Made by a program: the position numbers and the translations under genes | Assembly (NCBI RefSeq): GCF_014269035.2 | Contig: NZ_JABWRP020000003.1 | Location: forward strand, 186,001 to 250,000 | Direction: 5' to 3' | Source of the DNA: Pseudomonas vlassakiae | GTDB lineage: Bacteria > Pseudomonadota > Gammaproteobacteria > Pseudomonadales > Pseudomonadaceae | DNA: 64,000 nt | Notes under the pieces: generated by a model | Databases searched by the model: none | Seen by the model: the letters and a program-made list of their open reading frames with translations, nothing else | Told to the model about the DNA's origin: nothing | Part shown: positions 8,661 to 17,308 of the stretch, piece by piece | How the letters are laid out: each line of letters starts with the position of its first letter | Numbering within the stretch: position 1 is the stretch's first letter

Positions 8661-9518
8661 TTAACCGTTTTGACGGATACCGGCGACCAGCCAAGGCTGG
8701 TTCTCGCCATGGGCGCGAACCATGTGCCAGCTTTCGTTGAAGGCTTCGCCCTGGTCGAAGCGCGAGGTCTTCGACACGCCACGGAAGGTCAGTGTGGCGT
8801 CGGTGCGGTCGGCGCGATCATCGACACCGTCCAGCTGTACATCGAGGTCATCGATGTAGGTGGACTGGAAGCCATCGCCCAGGTCGGCGCGCTCGCGCTT
8901 GAGGAATTCAAGCATCTGCGGGGTGACGAACTCGGCGATCTTGTCCATCTCGTTGGCATCCCAGTGCTGCTGCAGCGACTGGAAGTGGCTGCGGGCTGCG
9001 GCCAGGAAGCTCTGCTCGTTGAACCAGGCCGGTGCGTTGATCACCGGAGCGGATGCGGCGGCAGGGGCGGCCGACCCACCGAAGATCGACGGTTGGGCTG
9101 GCTGCTGACCATGGGCTTCACGCTGGAACGGCGCATGGCCCGGAGCGGCCATGTGCGGCTGCTGCTGGCGACGGCGCGCGGCAATGAAGCGGAACACCAG
9201 GAAGGCGATCAGACCCATGATCAGGAAGTCCATGATCTGCAGGCCCTGGAAGCCGTCACCCATGAACATGGAAGCCAACAGGCCACCAGCGGCGAGGCCG
9301 GCCAGTGGGCCCAGCCAGCGCGAAGCACCGCTGGCGGCGGCCGGGGCGCGGCCTGGAGCGGTCGGCGCGGCAGCAGGCGTGGTTGGCGTAGCCTGGCGGG
9401 TCTGGTGGATAGGTGCGGCGCCCGAGCTCTTGCCGCCGCCAAAACGCTTGGCGTTGGCGTCCAGGCTCAGCGTCAGGCCGACGCAAAGCGCCAGTACGAT
9501 GCTAAGAAAACGTTGCAT
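8661..9518 (-). CDS. Tim44-like domain membrane protein
   Basis: The protein has 285 residues from ATG 9518, which follows GGGGA. An N-terminal signal sequence (RFLSIVLALCVGLTLSL) is followed by an Ala/Pro/Thr-rich stretch, two hydrophobic segments (LGPLAGLAAGGLLASMFMG; IMDFLIMGLIAFLVFRFIAA) and a basic linker. Residues about 160-285 form the Tim44/TIM44-like domain, with WFNEQSFLAAARSHFQSLQ and a C-terminal DATLTFRGVSKTS region. Bacterial members sit in the inner membrane and their function is not established; the mitochondrial relative tethers the import motor. The gene appears monocistronic. Confidence 0.85.
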   Translation of the reverse strand: MQRFLSIVLALCVGLTLSLDANAKRFGGGKSSGAAPIHQTRQATPTTPAAAPTAPGRAPAAASGASRWLGPLAGLAAGGLLASMFMGDGFQGLQIMDFLIMGLIAFLVFRFIAARRRQQQPHMAAPGHAPFQREAHGQQPAQPSIFGGSAAPAAASAPVINAPAWFNEQSFLAAARSHFQSLQQHWDANEMDKIAEFVTPQMLEFLKRERADLGDGFQSTYIDDLDVQLDGVDDRADRTDATLTFRGVSKTSRFDQGEAFNESWHMVRAHGENQPWLVAGIRQNG

Positions 9519-9656
9519 AAATGGGATTTCCCCTGTTGTGGATTGCACGCGCGTCATGGTGCACAGGTTCCTGTGCACATGACCAGCGACAAGATGTTTC
9601 CAGCTTTTGCCTGAATGTTACAGGCCGCTCAGGTCGTGGTTGGGCGACTCGGTCTT

Positions 9657-9773
9657 TGTGGGAGCGGCCTTGCGTCGCGAAAGGGCTGCGAAGCAGCCCC
9701 AGGATTTCAGCGCAGATGCATAATTTGTTGGGGCTGCTTTGCAGCCCTTTCGCGACGCAAGGCCGCTCCCACA
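9657..9773. repeat. Inverted REP pair, 33-bp perfect arms
   Basis: Arms 9657-9689 and 9741-9773 are perfect reverse complements that start TGTGGGAGCGG. Their inner sequence (GCGTCGCGAAAGGGCTGC) differs from the TTTACCCGCGAA type found at 34094, 50617 and 54618. The pair lies directly behind the uvrD stop. Confidence 0.9.
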
Positions 9774-9777
9774 GGTT

Positions 9778-11964
9778 TCAGATGGCCTCGAGCTTGGCGT
9801 ACCCCAGCATGAGCCATTTGCTGCCTTCGGCAAAGTTTACCTGCACGCGCGCCTGGGCACCGGACCCCTCGAAATTGAGGATCACCCCTTCGCCAAACAC
9901 CGCGTGCTGCACTCGCTGGCCCAGGCTGAAGGCGGTCTGTGGAATGGCCGCATTGGCAAACAGGTTGCTGCTGGTGCTCGTCGAGCCGCCGAACGGCCTG
10001 CTGACGCTGTTGGACAAGCGTACTTCCTGAACAAGGCCGCTCGGAATCTCGCGTACGAAACGAGACACCTTGTTGTAGGTCTCGCTGCCATAAAGACGGC
10101 GAGTCTCGGCATAGGTCATGATCAGCTGGCGCATGGCGCGGGTGATGCCCACGTAGGCCAGGCGGCGCTCCTCTTCCAGGCGGCCGGGTTCTTCCAGGCT
10201 CATCTTGTGAGGGAACAGGCCTTCTTCCATGCCCACCAGGAATACGTAGGGGAACTCCAGGCCCTTGGCGCTATGCAGCGTCATCAACTGGATACTGTCT
10301 TCGTGCTCGTCCGCCTGGGCATCGCCAGCCTCCAGTGAGGCATGGCCAAGGAAGGCCGACAGCGGCGACAGGCCGGCGTCGTCTTCGCTGGTTTCGAAGT
10401 TGCGCGCGGCGCTGACCAGTTCTTCAAGGTTTTCTACCCGTGCCTGGCCCTTTTCACCCTTTTCTTCCTGGTGATAGATGATCAGGCCAGACTGCTCGAT
10501 GGCCGTCTGGGTCATGGTGTGCAGCGGCATGTCCGCGACCTTGCTGGCGAGGCCTTCGATCAACTCGATAAAGGCTCCCAGGGCAGAGGCGGCGCGGCCT
10601 TTCAGCGCCTTGGCGGCCAACAGCTGGCACATGGCTTCCCACATGGACAGCTGGCTGTGGCGTGCATGTTCGCGAATGGCTTCGACGGTTTTCTCGCCAA
10701 TGCCACGGGGCGGCACGTTGATCACCCGCTCCAGTGCCGCATCGTTGCCGCGGCCTTCGATCAGGCGCAGGTAGGCCATCGCATTCTTGATTTCGGCACG
10801 TTCGAAGAAGCGCTGGCCACCGTAGATGCGGTAAGGGATGCGTTCGCGCAGCAGGGCTTCTTCCAGCACCCGCGACTGGGCGTTGGAGCGATACAGGATG
10901 GCGATATCGCTGCGCGCGCTGCCTTGCTTGATCAGGCTCTCGATGGTCTCGACCACATAGCGCGCTTCATCGTGTTCGTTATAGGCGGCGTACAGCGTCA
11001 GCGGCTCGCCTTCGCCCATGTCGGTCCACAGCTCCTTGCCCAGGCGCCCGCTGTTGTTGGCGATCAGCGCGTTGGCAGCCTTCAGGATGCCGCCGGTCGA
11101 GCGGTAGTTCTGCTCCAGACGAATCATCTCGGCGTCAGGGAAGTCGGCCGTGTACTGGTGAATGTTCTCGATCTTGGCGCCGCGCCAGCCATAGATCGAC
11201 TGGTCGTCGTCGCCCACCGCCATCAGGCTGCCACCGTTCTTGCCCGCCAGCAGGCGCAGCCAGGCGTACTGCACGGCGTTGGTGTCCTGGAATTCGTCCA
11301 CCAGCAGGTGGCGGAAGCGCCGCTGGTAATGTTCCAGCAAGCCTGGGTGGTCGCGCCACAGGTCGAGGGCGCGCAGCAGCAATTCGGAGAAGTCGATGAC
11401 CCCGGCGCGCTCACAGGCCTGTTCGTAGGCGCTGTATACATCCCGCATGGTCTGCAGGAACAGGTCGCCGCTGGCCTGGATGTGGTGTGGGCGCAGGCCC
11501 TCGTCCTTCTGCCCATTGATGAACCACTGGGCTTGGCGCGCCGGCCATTTTTGCTCGTCCAGGCCGAGTTCACGCATGACGCGCTTGATCAGCCGCTGCT
11601 GATCATCGCTGTCGAGGATCTGGAAGTTCTGCACCAGGCGTGCTTCCTGCCAGTGCGCCCGCAGCAAGCGGTGCGCCAGGCCGTGGAAGGTACCCACCCA
11701 CATGCCGGCCGGGTTGATACCCAGCAACTGCTCGATCCGCTGGCGCATTTCGGCGGCAGCCTTGTTAGTGAAGGTCACCGACAGGATCGAGTGCGGCGAG
11801 GCCTGCTCGACCTGGATCAGCCAGGCGATGCGGTGCACCAGCACGCGGGTTTTACCGGAACCGGCGCCAGCAAGCACCAGCTGACGCCCAAGCGTGGCGG
11901 CGACGGCCTGGCGCTGGGCATCGTTGAGGGAATTGAGCAGGAGGGAGAGGTCATCTGTGTGCAT
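9778..11964 (-). CDS. uvrD: DNA helicase II UvrD
   Basis: UvrD is the 3'-5' SF1 helicase of nucleotide-excision and mismatch repair. The 728 residues match the family length. Walker A is GAGSGKTRVL near residue 35, motif II is VDEFQDTN near 218, motif III is GDDDQSIYGWRGA near 245, and the late motif LMTLHSAKGLEFPYVFLVG is intact. The C-terminal tail (EGSGAQARVQVNFAEGSKWL) is the Tudor-like domain that binds RNA polymerase. The ATG at 11964 is the first in frame. A LexA-box-like sequence lies 43-58 bases upstream, which fits SOS control. Confidence 0.96.
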   Translation of the reverse strand: MHTDDLSLLLNSLNDAQRQAVAATLGRQLVLAGAGSGKTRVLVHRIAWLIQVEQASPHSILSVTFTNKAAAEMRQRIEQLLGINPAGMWVGTFHGLAHRLLRAHWQEARLVQNFQILDSDDQQRLIKRVMRELGLDEQKWPARQAQWFINGQKDEGLRPHHIQASGDLFLQTMRDVYSAYEQACERAGVIDFSELLLRALDLWRDHPGLLEHYQRRFRHLLVDEFQDTNAVQYAWLRLLAGKNGGSLMAVGDDDQSIYGWRGAKIENIHQYTADFPDAEMIRLEQNYRSTGGILKAANALIANNSGRLGKELWTDMGEGEPLTLYAAYNEHDEARYVVETIESLIKQGSARSDIAILYRSNAQSRVLEEALLRERIPYRIYGGQRFFERAEIKNAMAYLRLIEGRGNDAALERVINVPPRGIGEKTVEAIREHARHSQLSMWEAMCQLLAAKALKGRAASALGAFIELIEGLASKVADMPLHTMTQTAIEQSGLIIYHQEEKGEKGQARVENLEELVSAARNFETSEDDAGLSPLSAFLGHASLEAGDAQADEHEDSIQLMTLHSAKGLEFPYVFLVGMEEGLFPHKMSLEEPGRLEEERRLAYVGITRAMRQLIMTYAETRRLYGSETYNKVSRFVREIPSGLVQEVRLSNSVSRPFGGSTSTSSNLFANAAIPQTAFSLGQRVQHAVFGEGVILNFEGSGAQARVQVNFAEGSKWLMLGYAKLEAI

Positions 11965-12006
11965 CCGGCCATTCTAGGGGCAGGCCGGTCAAGGGGCAAA
12001 CATCTA

Positions 12007-12022
12007 CTGTATGAATATTCAC
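12007..12022 (-). promoter_or_regulatory. Candidate degenerate LexA box before uvrD
   Basis: CTGTATGAATATTCAC keeps one perfect CTGT half-site and the correct 16-base length, but the other half is TCAC instead of ACAG. It lies in the uvrD promoter region. uvrD is an SOS gene in other gamma-proteobacteria. Confidence 0.35.
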
Positions 12023-12195
12023 CTCTCGCCCTGTCGCTCATCGGGTTGTGCATCCACTACAGTCAGCAGGCCAGTGCTTGCCCGGTACGACCTGGCGAAA
12101 GAAGCCACGGAGCAGTTTGGCCAAATCAGCGGTTTGTGTAAGATCGCAGCTCGTTCAACGCCAACCATAATAAGAACAGTACAAGAACCCGCGCT

Positions 12196-14556
12196 ATGAC
12201 TCAGGACTGCACGGCGATCGGAGTATCGCTGGAGATGACAAGGAACGTGCGCAGGCAGTTCGCCACTCAGCTGTCCGTTGAGCGAACCCGCCTGTTGTAT
12301 CAAGGCTCACTGCTGCCCACAGTGTTCATGCTGCTTACCGGTTTGCTGTGCGCCTGGCTGGTGTGGAGCCCTGGACGTTATCTGCTGGTGGGCGTCTGGC
12401 TGGTATGGCTGCTGGCGCTGGTGGCCCTTCGAGTGATCCAGGTTGCGGCGTTCGATGCAGCCACGGCGCAGCGCCAGGCCAACCCCGGCTGGCGCCGCAT
12501 GTTCTTGCTCGGCTCGGCGTTCAGTGGCTTGACCTTGGCCTGTGCCGCGATTGCGCTGGTGCCGGACGACAACTTCGTGCAGCAGGCCTGGGTGTTCGGG
12601 CTGCTGGGGATGGCCACCTTGAGCGCGAGCATTGCCTATGCAGTGAGCTTGCCGGCCTTTCTCAGCTTTGCCTTGCCCTGCCTGGTGCCGCCCATCCTGT
12701 TCCTGTTCTGTTTCGGCGCCGGACAGCAGCGTGGTTGGGGCTGGCTCGGGCTGATCCTGCTGGCGGCGCTGCTGGTGGTAGCCTGGCAGGTCAACCGCCT
12801 GCTTGACCGCAGCCTCCTGCGGCGGTTCCAGAATCAGGCGTTGAATCAGGACCTGCAACGGGTCTCGGCGCAGAAGGTGCTCGAAGAGCAGCAGCGCCTT
12901 GCTGCCACGGTGTTTGAAGCCTGCAACGAGGGCGTGGCGATTCTCAGTGCCGATTTCGTGGTGCTGGCAGTGAATCAGGCTTACTGCCAGATGACCGGCT
13001 ACAACCGCTCCGAGCTATTGGCGCGCGAGCTGTTCGACCTGCCATGCCACAGCGATGCGCGCCGGCACAGCCAGGCCATCGAGTCGGCGCTGGCGCAGCG
13101 AGGCGGCTGGGAGGGTGAACTGGTAGAGGCGCGCAAGCACGGCGAGCTGCACCCGCAACGCTTGCAGCTGACGGCTGTGCGCGACCCACAGGGCCAATTG
13201 AGCCAGGTGGTCGGCTTCTTTACCGACCTGTCGGCACGTCGGGCATCCGAGGAGCGCCTGCGCTATCTGGCGCACTACGACGAACTGAGCGGACTGGCCA
13301 ACCGCTCATTGTTCCGGCTGCGCCTGCAAGAAGCCGCGCAACGGGTACGCAGCAACGGCCGCAGCCTTGCCCTGCTGCATGTCGATCTGGACCGTTTCAA
13401 GCTGCTGAACGAAAGCCTGGGTCATGAACTGGCCGATCAGCTGATTCACAAGATTGCCCGGCGCATTGTCAGCACCGTTCCCGAGGCGGATACCGTGGCG
13501 CGGCTATCTGGCGATGAGTTTGCCGTGCTGTTCGATGGGTACAGCAACCTGTCGAGCCTGGTGCGGGTAACCACCCGCTTGCTGAACAAGTTGCGCAAAC
13601 CGCAGCGGCTCGATGGGCATGAGGTGGTGGTCAGCGCTTCGGTGGGTATCAGTGTGCTGTCCGACGCCACGCTCGATGCCGATTCGTTGATCAGCCAGGC
13701 AGACATGGCCAAGCAGCATGCCAAGCATCTGGGCGGCGACAACTTCCAGTTCTATACCGAGAGCCTGCGTGCCAGTACCCTCGAGCGCCTGCAACTAGAG
13801 AACCAGTTGCGCAAGGCCATCGATGAAGAACAACTGAGGGTCTATTACCAGCCCAAACTGTGCCTGCGCAGTGGCCGCCTGCATGCCGCCGAGGCACTGG
13901 TGCGCTGGCCGCATCCGCAGTGGGGCATGGTGCCGCCAGCTGAATTCATCGGTTTGGCCGAAGAAACCGGTCTGATTGCTCCGATCGGTGAACTGGTGCT
14001 TCGCCATGCCTGCAGGCAAGCGCGCGAGTGGCTCAAGCAAGGGCTGGAGGTGCGGGTTTCGGTCAACCTGTCGGTCTATCAGTTGCGTCAGGGCAAGCTG
14101 GTCAGCCTGGTGCGTCAGGTGCTTGAGGAAACCGGGTTGGCGCCGCATCAGCTGGAGCTGGAGCTTACCGAAAGCCAGCTGCTGGACAGCGTCGAACATA
14201 TCATCTCGACCTTCGGGCAATTGCGTGCACTGGGCGTGAAGCTGGCCATCGACGATTTTGGCACCGGCTATTCATCATTGAGTTACCTCAAGCGCCTGCC
14301 GGTGGACTACGTGAAGATCGACCAGGCATTCATCCGTGGCTTGTCCGAGGGTAGCCAGGATGCCGCCATAACCCGAGCGATCATCACCCTGTCCAGAAGC
14401 CTGGGCCTGAAGGTAGTGGCAGAAGGGGTGGAAACGGCGGAACAGTTGGCTTTCCTGCGTGAGCACGGCTGTGATGAAGCCCAGGGCTACCTGATCAGCA
14501 GGCCCATCCCGGAGCCTGAGTTCAGGGAGATGATTGCCCGTCCCTGGGGGCATTGA
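12196..14556 (+). CDS. Membrane-bound PAS-GGDEF-EAL cyclic-di-GMP protein
   Basis: The protein has 786 residues. Residues about 35-205 hold several hydrophobic helices, 235-345 a PAS domain (GVAILSADFVVLAVNQAYCQMTGY), 360-510 a GGDEF domain and 525-770 an EAL domain. The GGDEF signature reads SGDEF, a variant still seen in active cyclases. The EAL domain has EAL in AEALVRW, NLS, DDFGTGYSSL and EGVE, so c-di-GMP hydrolysis is likely. It should be an inner-membrane sensor that makes or breaks c-di-GMP. AATAAGAA about 20 bases before the ATG resembles an Hfq/Crc target motif. No close operon partner is seen. Confidence 0.92.
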   Translation: MTQDCTAIGVSLEMTRNVRRQFATQLSVERTRLLYQGSLLPTVFMLLTGLLCAWLVWSPGRYLLVGVWLVWLLALVALRVIQVAAFDAATAQRQANPGWRRMFLLGSAFSGLTLACAAIALVPDDNFVQQAWVFGLLGMATLSASIAYAVSLPAFLSFALPCLVPPILFLFCFGAGQQRGWGWLGLILLAALLVVAWQVNRLLDRSLLRRFQNQALNQDLQRVSAQKVLEEQQRLAATVFEACNEGVAILSADFVVLAVNQAYCQMTGYNRSELLARELFDLPCHSDARRHSQAIESALAQRGGWEGELVEARKHGELHPQRLQLTAVRDPQGQLSQVVGFFTDLSARRASEERLRYLAHYDELSGLANRSLFRLRLQEAAQRVRSNGRSLALLHVDLDRFKLLNESLGHELADQLIHKIARRIVSTVPEADTVARLSGDEFAVLFDGYSNLSSLVRVTTRLLNKLRKPQRLDGHEVVVSASVGISVLSDATLDADSLISQADMAKQHAKHLGGDNFQFYTESLRASTLERLQLENQLRKAIDEEQLRVYYQPKLCLRSGRLHAAEALVRWPHPQWGMVPPAEFIGLAEETGLIAPIGELVLRHACRQAREWLKQGLEVRVSVNLSVYQLRQGKLVSLVRQVLEETGLAPHQLELELTESQLLDSVEHIISTFGQLRALGVKLAIDDFGTGYSSLSYLKRLPVDYVKIDQAFIRGLSEGSQDAAITRAIITLSRSLGLKVVAEGVETAEQLAFLREHGCDEAQGYLISRPIPEPEFREMIARPWGH

Positions 14557-14564
14557 GCGCACCA

Positions 14565-16007
14565 TCAGCCATGCCAGTGCCTGCCATGCCTGGCCAGCAG
14601 GCTGTTGGCCTGTTCCGGCCCATTGGTGCCGGCAGCATAATGGCGGGGCGCCTGGAAGTGCTCTTCCCAACCCTTGATGATCGGGTCGACCCAGGCCCAG
14701 GCGGCTTCCACTTCGTCGCGGCGCATGAACAAGGTCGAATCGCCTTCCAGAACGTCCAGCAACAACCGTTCGTAGGCGTCCCAACGGCGCGTCTGGCCAA
14801 ATACCTGGGCAAGGTTCAGGTCCAGGTCGACCGGTTCCAGGCGCATGCCCTTGCCGGGGCTTTTGGTCATCATCCGCAGGCTGATGCGCTCCTCCGGCTG
14901 CAGCTGGATCAGCAGCTGATTGACCTGGCCGCCAATGAACAGCTCGTGGGGCACCGGTTTGAACTGAATGACGATCTGCGACGAACGCCGCGCCATGCGC
15001 TTGCCGGTCCGCAGGTAGAAAGGCACGCCAGCCCAGCGCCAGTTGTCGATGTGCGCGTGCACGGCGACGAAGGTTTCGGTGTCGGTATCATTGTCGACGT
15101 CTTTCTCGAAATAGTAGGCCGGTACTTCCTGCCCGCCGATATGGCCGGCACCGTACTGGCCGCGCACGGTCTTGTCCTGCACGTCCTGGCCGGTGATCGG
15201 CTTGAGTGCGCGCAGGATCTTCACTTTCTCGTCGCGGACAGCTTCGGCCTCGAACTGCGCCGGTGGCTCCATGGCCACCAGGCACAACAGCTGCAGCAGG
15301 TGATTCTGCAGCATGTCGCGGGTCGCCCCGGCGCGGTCGTAGTAACCGCCACGGTTTTCCACACCGAGGGTTTCGCAGACACTGATCTGCACATGGTCGA
15401 CCTGGCCGTTGCGCCACACCGGCTCCAGCAAGGCATTGGCGAAGCGCAGGGCCATCAGGTTCTGCACGGTTTCCTTGCCCAGGTAGTGGTCGATGCGAAA
15501 CACCTGCGATTCGTCGAATACCGCGCCGATCGCTTCGTTGATCGCAGTGGCCGAGGCCAGTGAATGGCCGATCGGTTTCTCCAGCACGATGCGCGCTTCG
15601 CTGTCGGCCAGCCCGGCAATCCGCAGGTGGTTGGCGATGGGTACGAACAGGTTGGGTGCAGTGGCCAGGTAGTAGATGCGGGTCAGCCCTCCAGGCTCGC
15701 CGAGATAGCGGGCCAGGCGGCCAAAATCAGCGCTTTGCGCCGCATCCATGGGGAAGTAGTCGAGGCGGGCGGAGAAGCGTTGCCACACATCCTCGTCGAA
15801 ATCGTGGCGGGCGATCTGCGCCCGGCAATGGCGTTCGGCGAGCTTGAGGTACTCATTACGGGTTATGTGGCGGCGGGCGAGGGCGATGATGCGCACCGCG
15901 TTGTTCAGGCGTGCCTCGCGATACAGGTGATACAGCGCCGGCAGCAGTTTGTGCAGGGCCAGGTCACCGGTGCCACCGAACACCAGAATGTCGCAAGGAA
16001 TAGTCAA
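14565..16007 (-). CDS. zwf: Glucose-6-phosphate 1-dehydrogenase
   Basis: Zwf oxidises glucose 6-phosphate to 6-phosphogluconolactone with NAD(P)+, feeding the Entner-Doudoroff and pentose-phosphate routes. I see the Rossmann motif FGGTGDLALHKLLPALY, the substrate motif RIDHYLGKE and C-terminal DVLEGDSTLFMRRDE. The His in LALHK replaces the more usual Arg. The frame opens at GTG 16022, but TTG 16007 has GGAG nine bases upstream and gives MTIPCDILVFGG, the expected N-terminus. P. putida strains carry several zwf paralogues; this one is divergent from an RpiR-type regulator and not in the edd-glk cluster, so it is probably the zwfC type. Confidence 0.93.
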   Translation of the reverse strand: MTIPCDILVFGGTGDLALHKLLPALYHLYREARLNNAVRIIALARRHITRNEYLKLAERHCRAQIARHDFDEDVWQRFSARLDYFPMDAAQSADFGRLARYLGEPGGLTRIYYLATAPNLFVPIANHLRIAGLADSEARIVLEKPIGHSLASATAINEAIGAVFDESQVFRIDHYLGKETVQNLMALRFANALLEPVWRNGQVDHVQISVCETLGVENRGGYYDRAGATRDMLQNHLLQLLCLVAMEPPAQFEAEAVRDEKVKILRALKPITGQDVQDKTVRGQYGAGHIGGQEVPAYYFEKDVDNDTDTETFVAVHAHIDNWRWAGVPFYLRTGKRMARRSSQIVIQFKPVPHELFIGGQVNQLLIQLQPEERISLRMMTKSPGKGMRLEPVDLDLNLAQVFGQTRRWDAYERLLLDVLEGDSTLFMRRDEVEAAWAWVDPIIKGWEEHFQAPRHYAAGTNGPEQANSLLARHGRHWHG

Positions 16008-16051
16008 ACCACCACTCTCCACGTTCGTTTAACTGGGCGGGTTGGCCTCCA

Positions 16052-16066
16052 TGTAGTATAACTACA
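16052..16066. promoter_or_regulatory. HexR-like operator TGTAGTATAACTACA
   Basis: This is a perfect inverted repeat, TGTAGT-ATA-ACTACA, in the divergent zwf/rpiR promoter. HexR and its relatives bind TGTAG...CTACA-type palindromes before zwf genes. It lies 45 bases from both starts and could control both genes. Confidence 0.72.
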
Positions 16067-16110
16067 AGAAAGCTACATCCCGGCCAGCCGATCATAACCG
16101 AGTCCAGCCC

Positions 16111-16977
16111 GTGAATCTGTTGCAACATATCGCCCAATCGCGCCACTTGCTGCGCAAATCGGAACTCAAAGTGGCCGACCACGTGCTGCTCGACCCGGCT
16201 GCCGTGATGCACAGTTCCATGGCCGACCTGGCGCACAGCGTGGGTATCAGTGAGCCGACCATTGTGCGCTTCTGCCGGGCGATCGGTTGTTCGGGCTTCC
16301 AGGATCTCAAGCTCAAGCTGGCCCAGAGTCTGGCGGCGGGCGCCAGTTTCGGCCAGTTCGCGATTCATGAAGACGACTCGGTTGCCGATTACAGCCTGAA
16401 GATCTTCGACACCACTCTGCACACGCTGATGGAAGTCCGAGAGCACCTGGACCCACAGGCCTTGCAGCAGGCCGTGAGTGCCATGGCTCAGGCACAACGC
16501 GTGGAGTTCTATGGCTTTGGTGCGTCCGGCGCAGTAGCCGCCGACGCCCAGCACAAGTTCTTCCGCCTGCTGCTCAGCGCCGCGGCCTACTCCGACCCGC
16601 ACATGCAGGCCATGTCGGCGGTGACGTTGAAACCGGGTGACGTGGCGGTGTGCATCTCCCAGTCGGGGCGTTCCAAGGACCTGCTGATCACCGCCAATCT
16701 GGTGCGTGAAAGTGGTGCCAACCTGATCACGTTGTGCCCAAGCGCGACGCCCCTGGCGGAGCTGTCGACGGTCAACCTGGCGATCGATGTCCATGAAGAT
16801 ACCGAAATCTACACCCCGCTGACCTCGCGTATCGCTCACCTGGTGGTGATCGACGTGCTGGCCATGGGCGTGGCGATGGCCCGTGGACCAAGCCTGGTCA
16901 ATCACCTCAAGAGCGTGAAACGCAGCTTGCGCAGCCTGCGTTTGTCGCCCAAGTCGATCAAGGCTACCGACGACTGA
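16111..16977 (+). CDS. RpiR/HexR-family transcriptional regulator
   Basis: The 288-residue protein has an N-terminal RpiR helix-turn-helix (MADLAHSVGISEPTIVRFCRAIG, residues 37-58). A SIS sugar-phosphate-binding domain follows from about 120, with FYGFGASGAVAADA and ISQSGRSKDLL. The HexR repressor of glucose metabolism has this layout and responds to 2-keto-3-deoxy-6-phosphogluconate. Divergence from zwf and the shared palindrome suggest it represses zwf and itself. Since P. putida hexR proper is linked to zwf-1, this one is better called a HexR paralogue. The start is GTG. Confidence 0.88.
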   Translation: MNLLQHIAQSRHLLRKSELKVADHVLLDPAAVMHSSMADLAHSVGISEPTIVRFCRAIGCSGFQDLKLKLAQSLAAGASFGQFAIHEDDSVADYSLKIFDTTLHTLMEVREHLDPQALQQAVSAMAQAQRVEFYGFGASGAVAADAQHKFFRLLLSAAAYSDPHMQAMSAVTLKPGDVAVCISQSGRSKDLLITANLVRESGANLITLCPSATPLAELSTVNLAIDVHEDTEIYTPLTSRIAHLVVIDVLAMGVAMARGPSLVNHLKSVKRSLRSLRLSPKSIKATDD

Positions 16978-17089
16978 TAGCGGCCTGTACGGGCAAAGCA
17001 GATTTCACTGTTTTGTCACCGATCCACAGCCAAACCGTAAACCTTCAGGGCCAGTCTGAAACTCCCGCATCCTATCTGGGAGACAGGCA

Positions 17090-17308
17090 ATGGCTCGTGA
17101 CTTCGACGGTACGTATCAACCCAGCGCCAAGGCTCGCAAGCAGCAGGAAAAAGATCAGCGCCGCATGGAATACCGCCGCGCAATCGAGAGCTATTGCGAC
17201 CAACGTCAACTGCTACGCGATCTTGCCGACTATCCCGAGCTGCAAGCGCTCACGGTGTGGCAGGCATCGGCGGCAACTTTCCCGAAAAGCGCTCAACCAG
17301 TGCGCTGA
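17090..17308 (+). CDS. PA3496-family small putative envelope-integrity protein
   Basis: The 72-residue, highly charged protein starts MARDFDGTYQPSAKARKQQE and continues with MEYRRAIESYCDQRQLLRDL. This matches a small Pseudomonas family named after PA3496 and linked to envelope integrity. It has no signal peptide or membrane segment. GGGAGACAGG precedes the ATG. Its last 59 bases overlap the 3' end of the convergent pycR. The C-terminal residues (about 55-72), in the overlap, look less conserved than the rest. Confidence 0.78.
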   Translation: MARDFDGTYQPSAKARKQQEKDQRRMEYRRAIESYCDQRQLLRDLADYPELQALTVWQASAATFPKSAQPVR

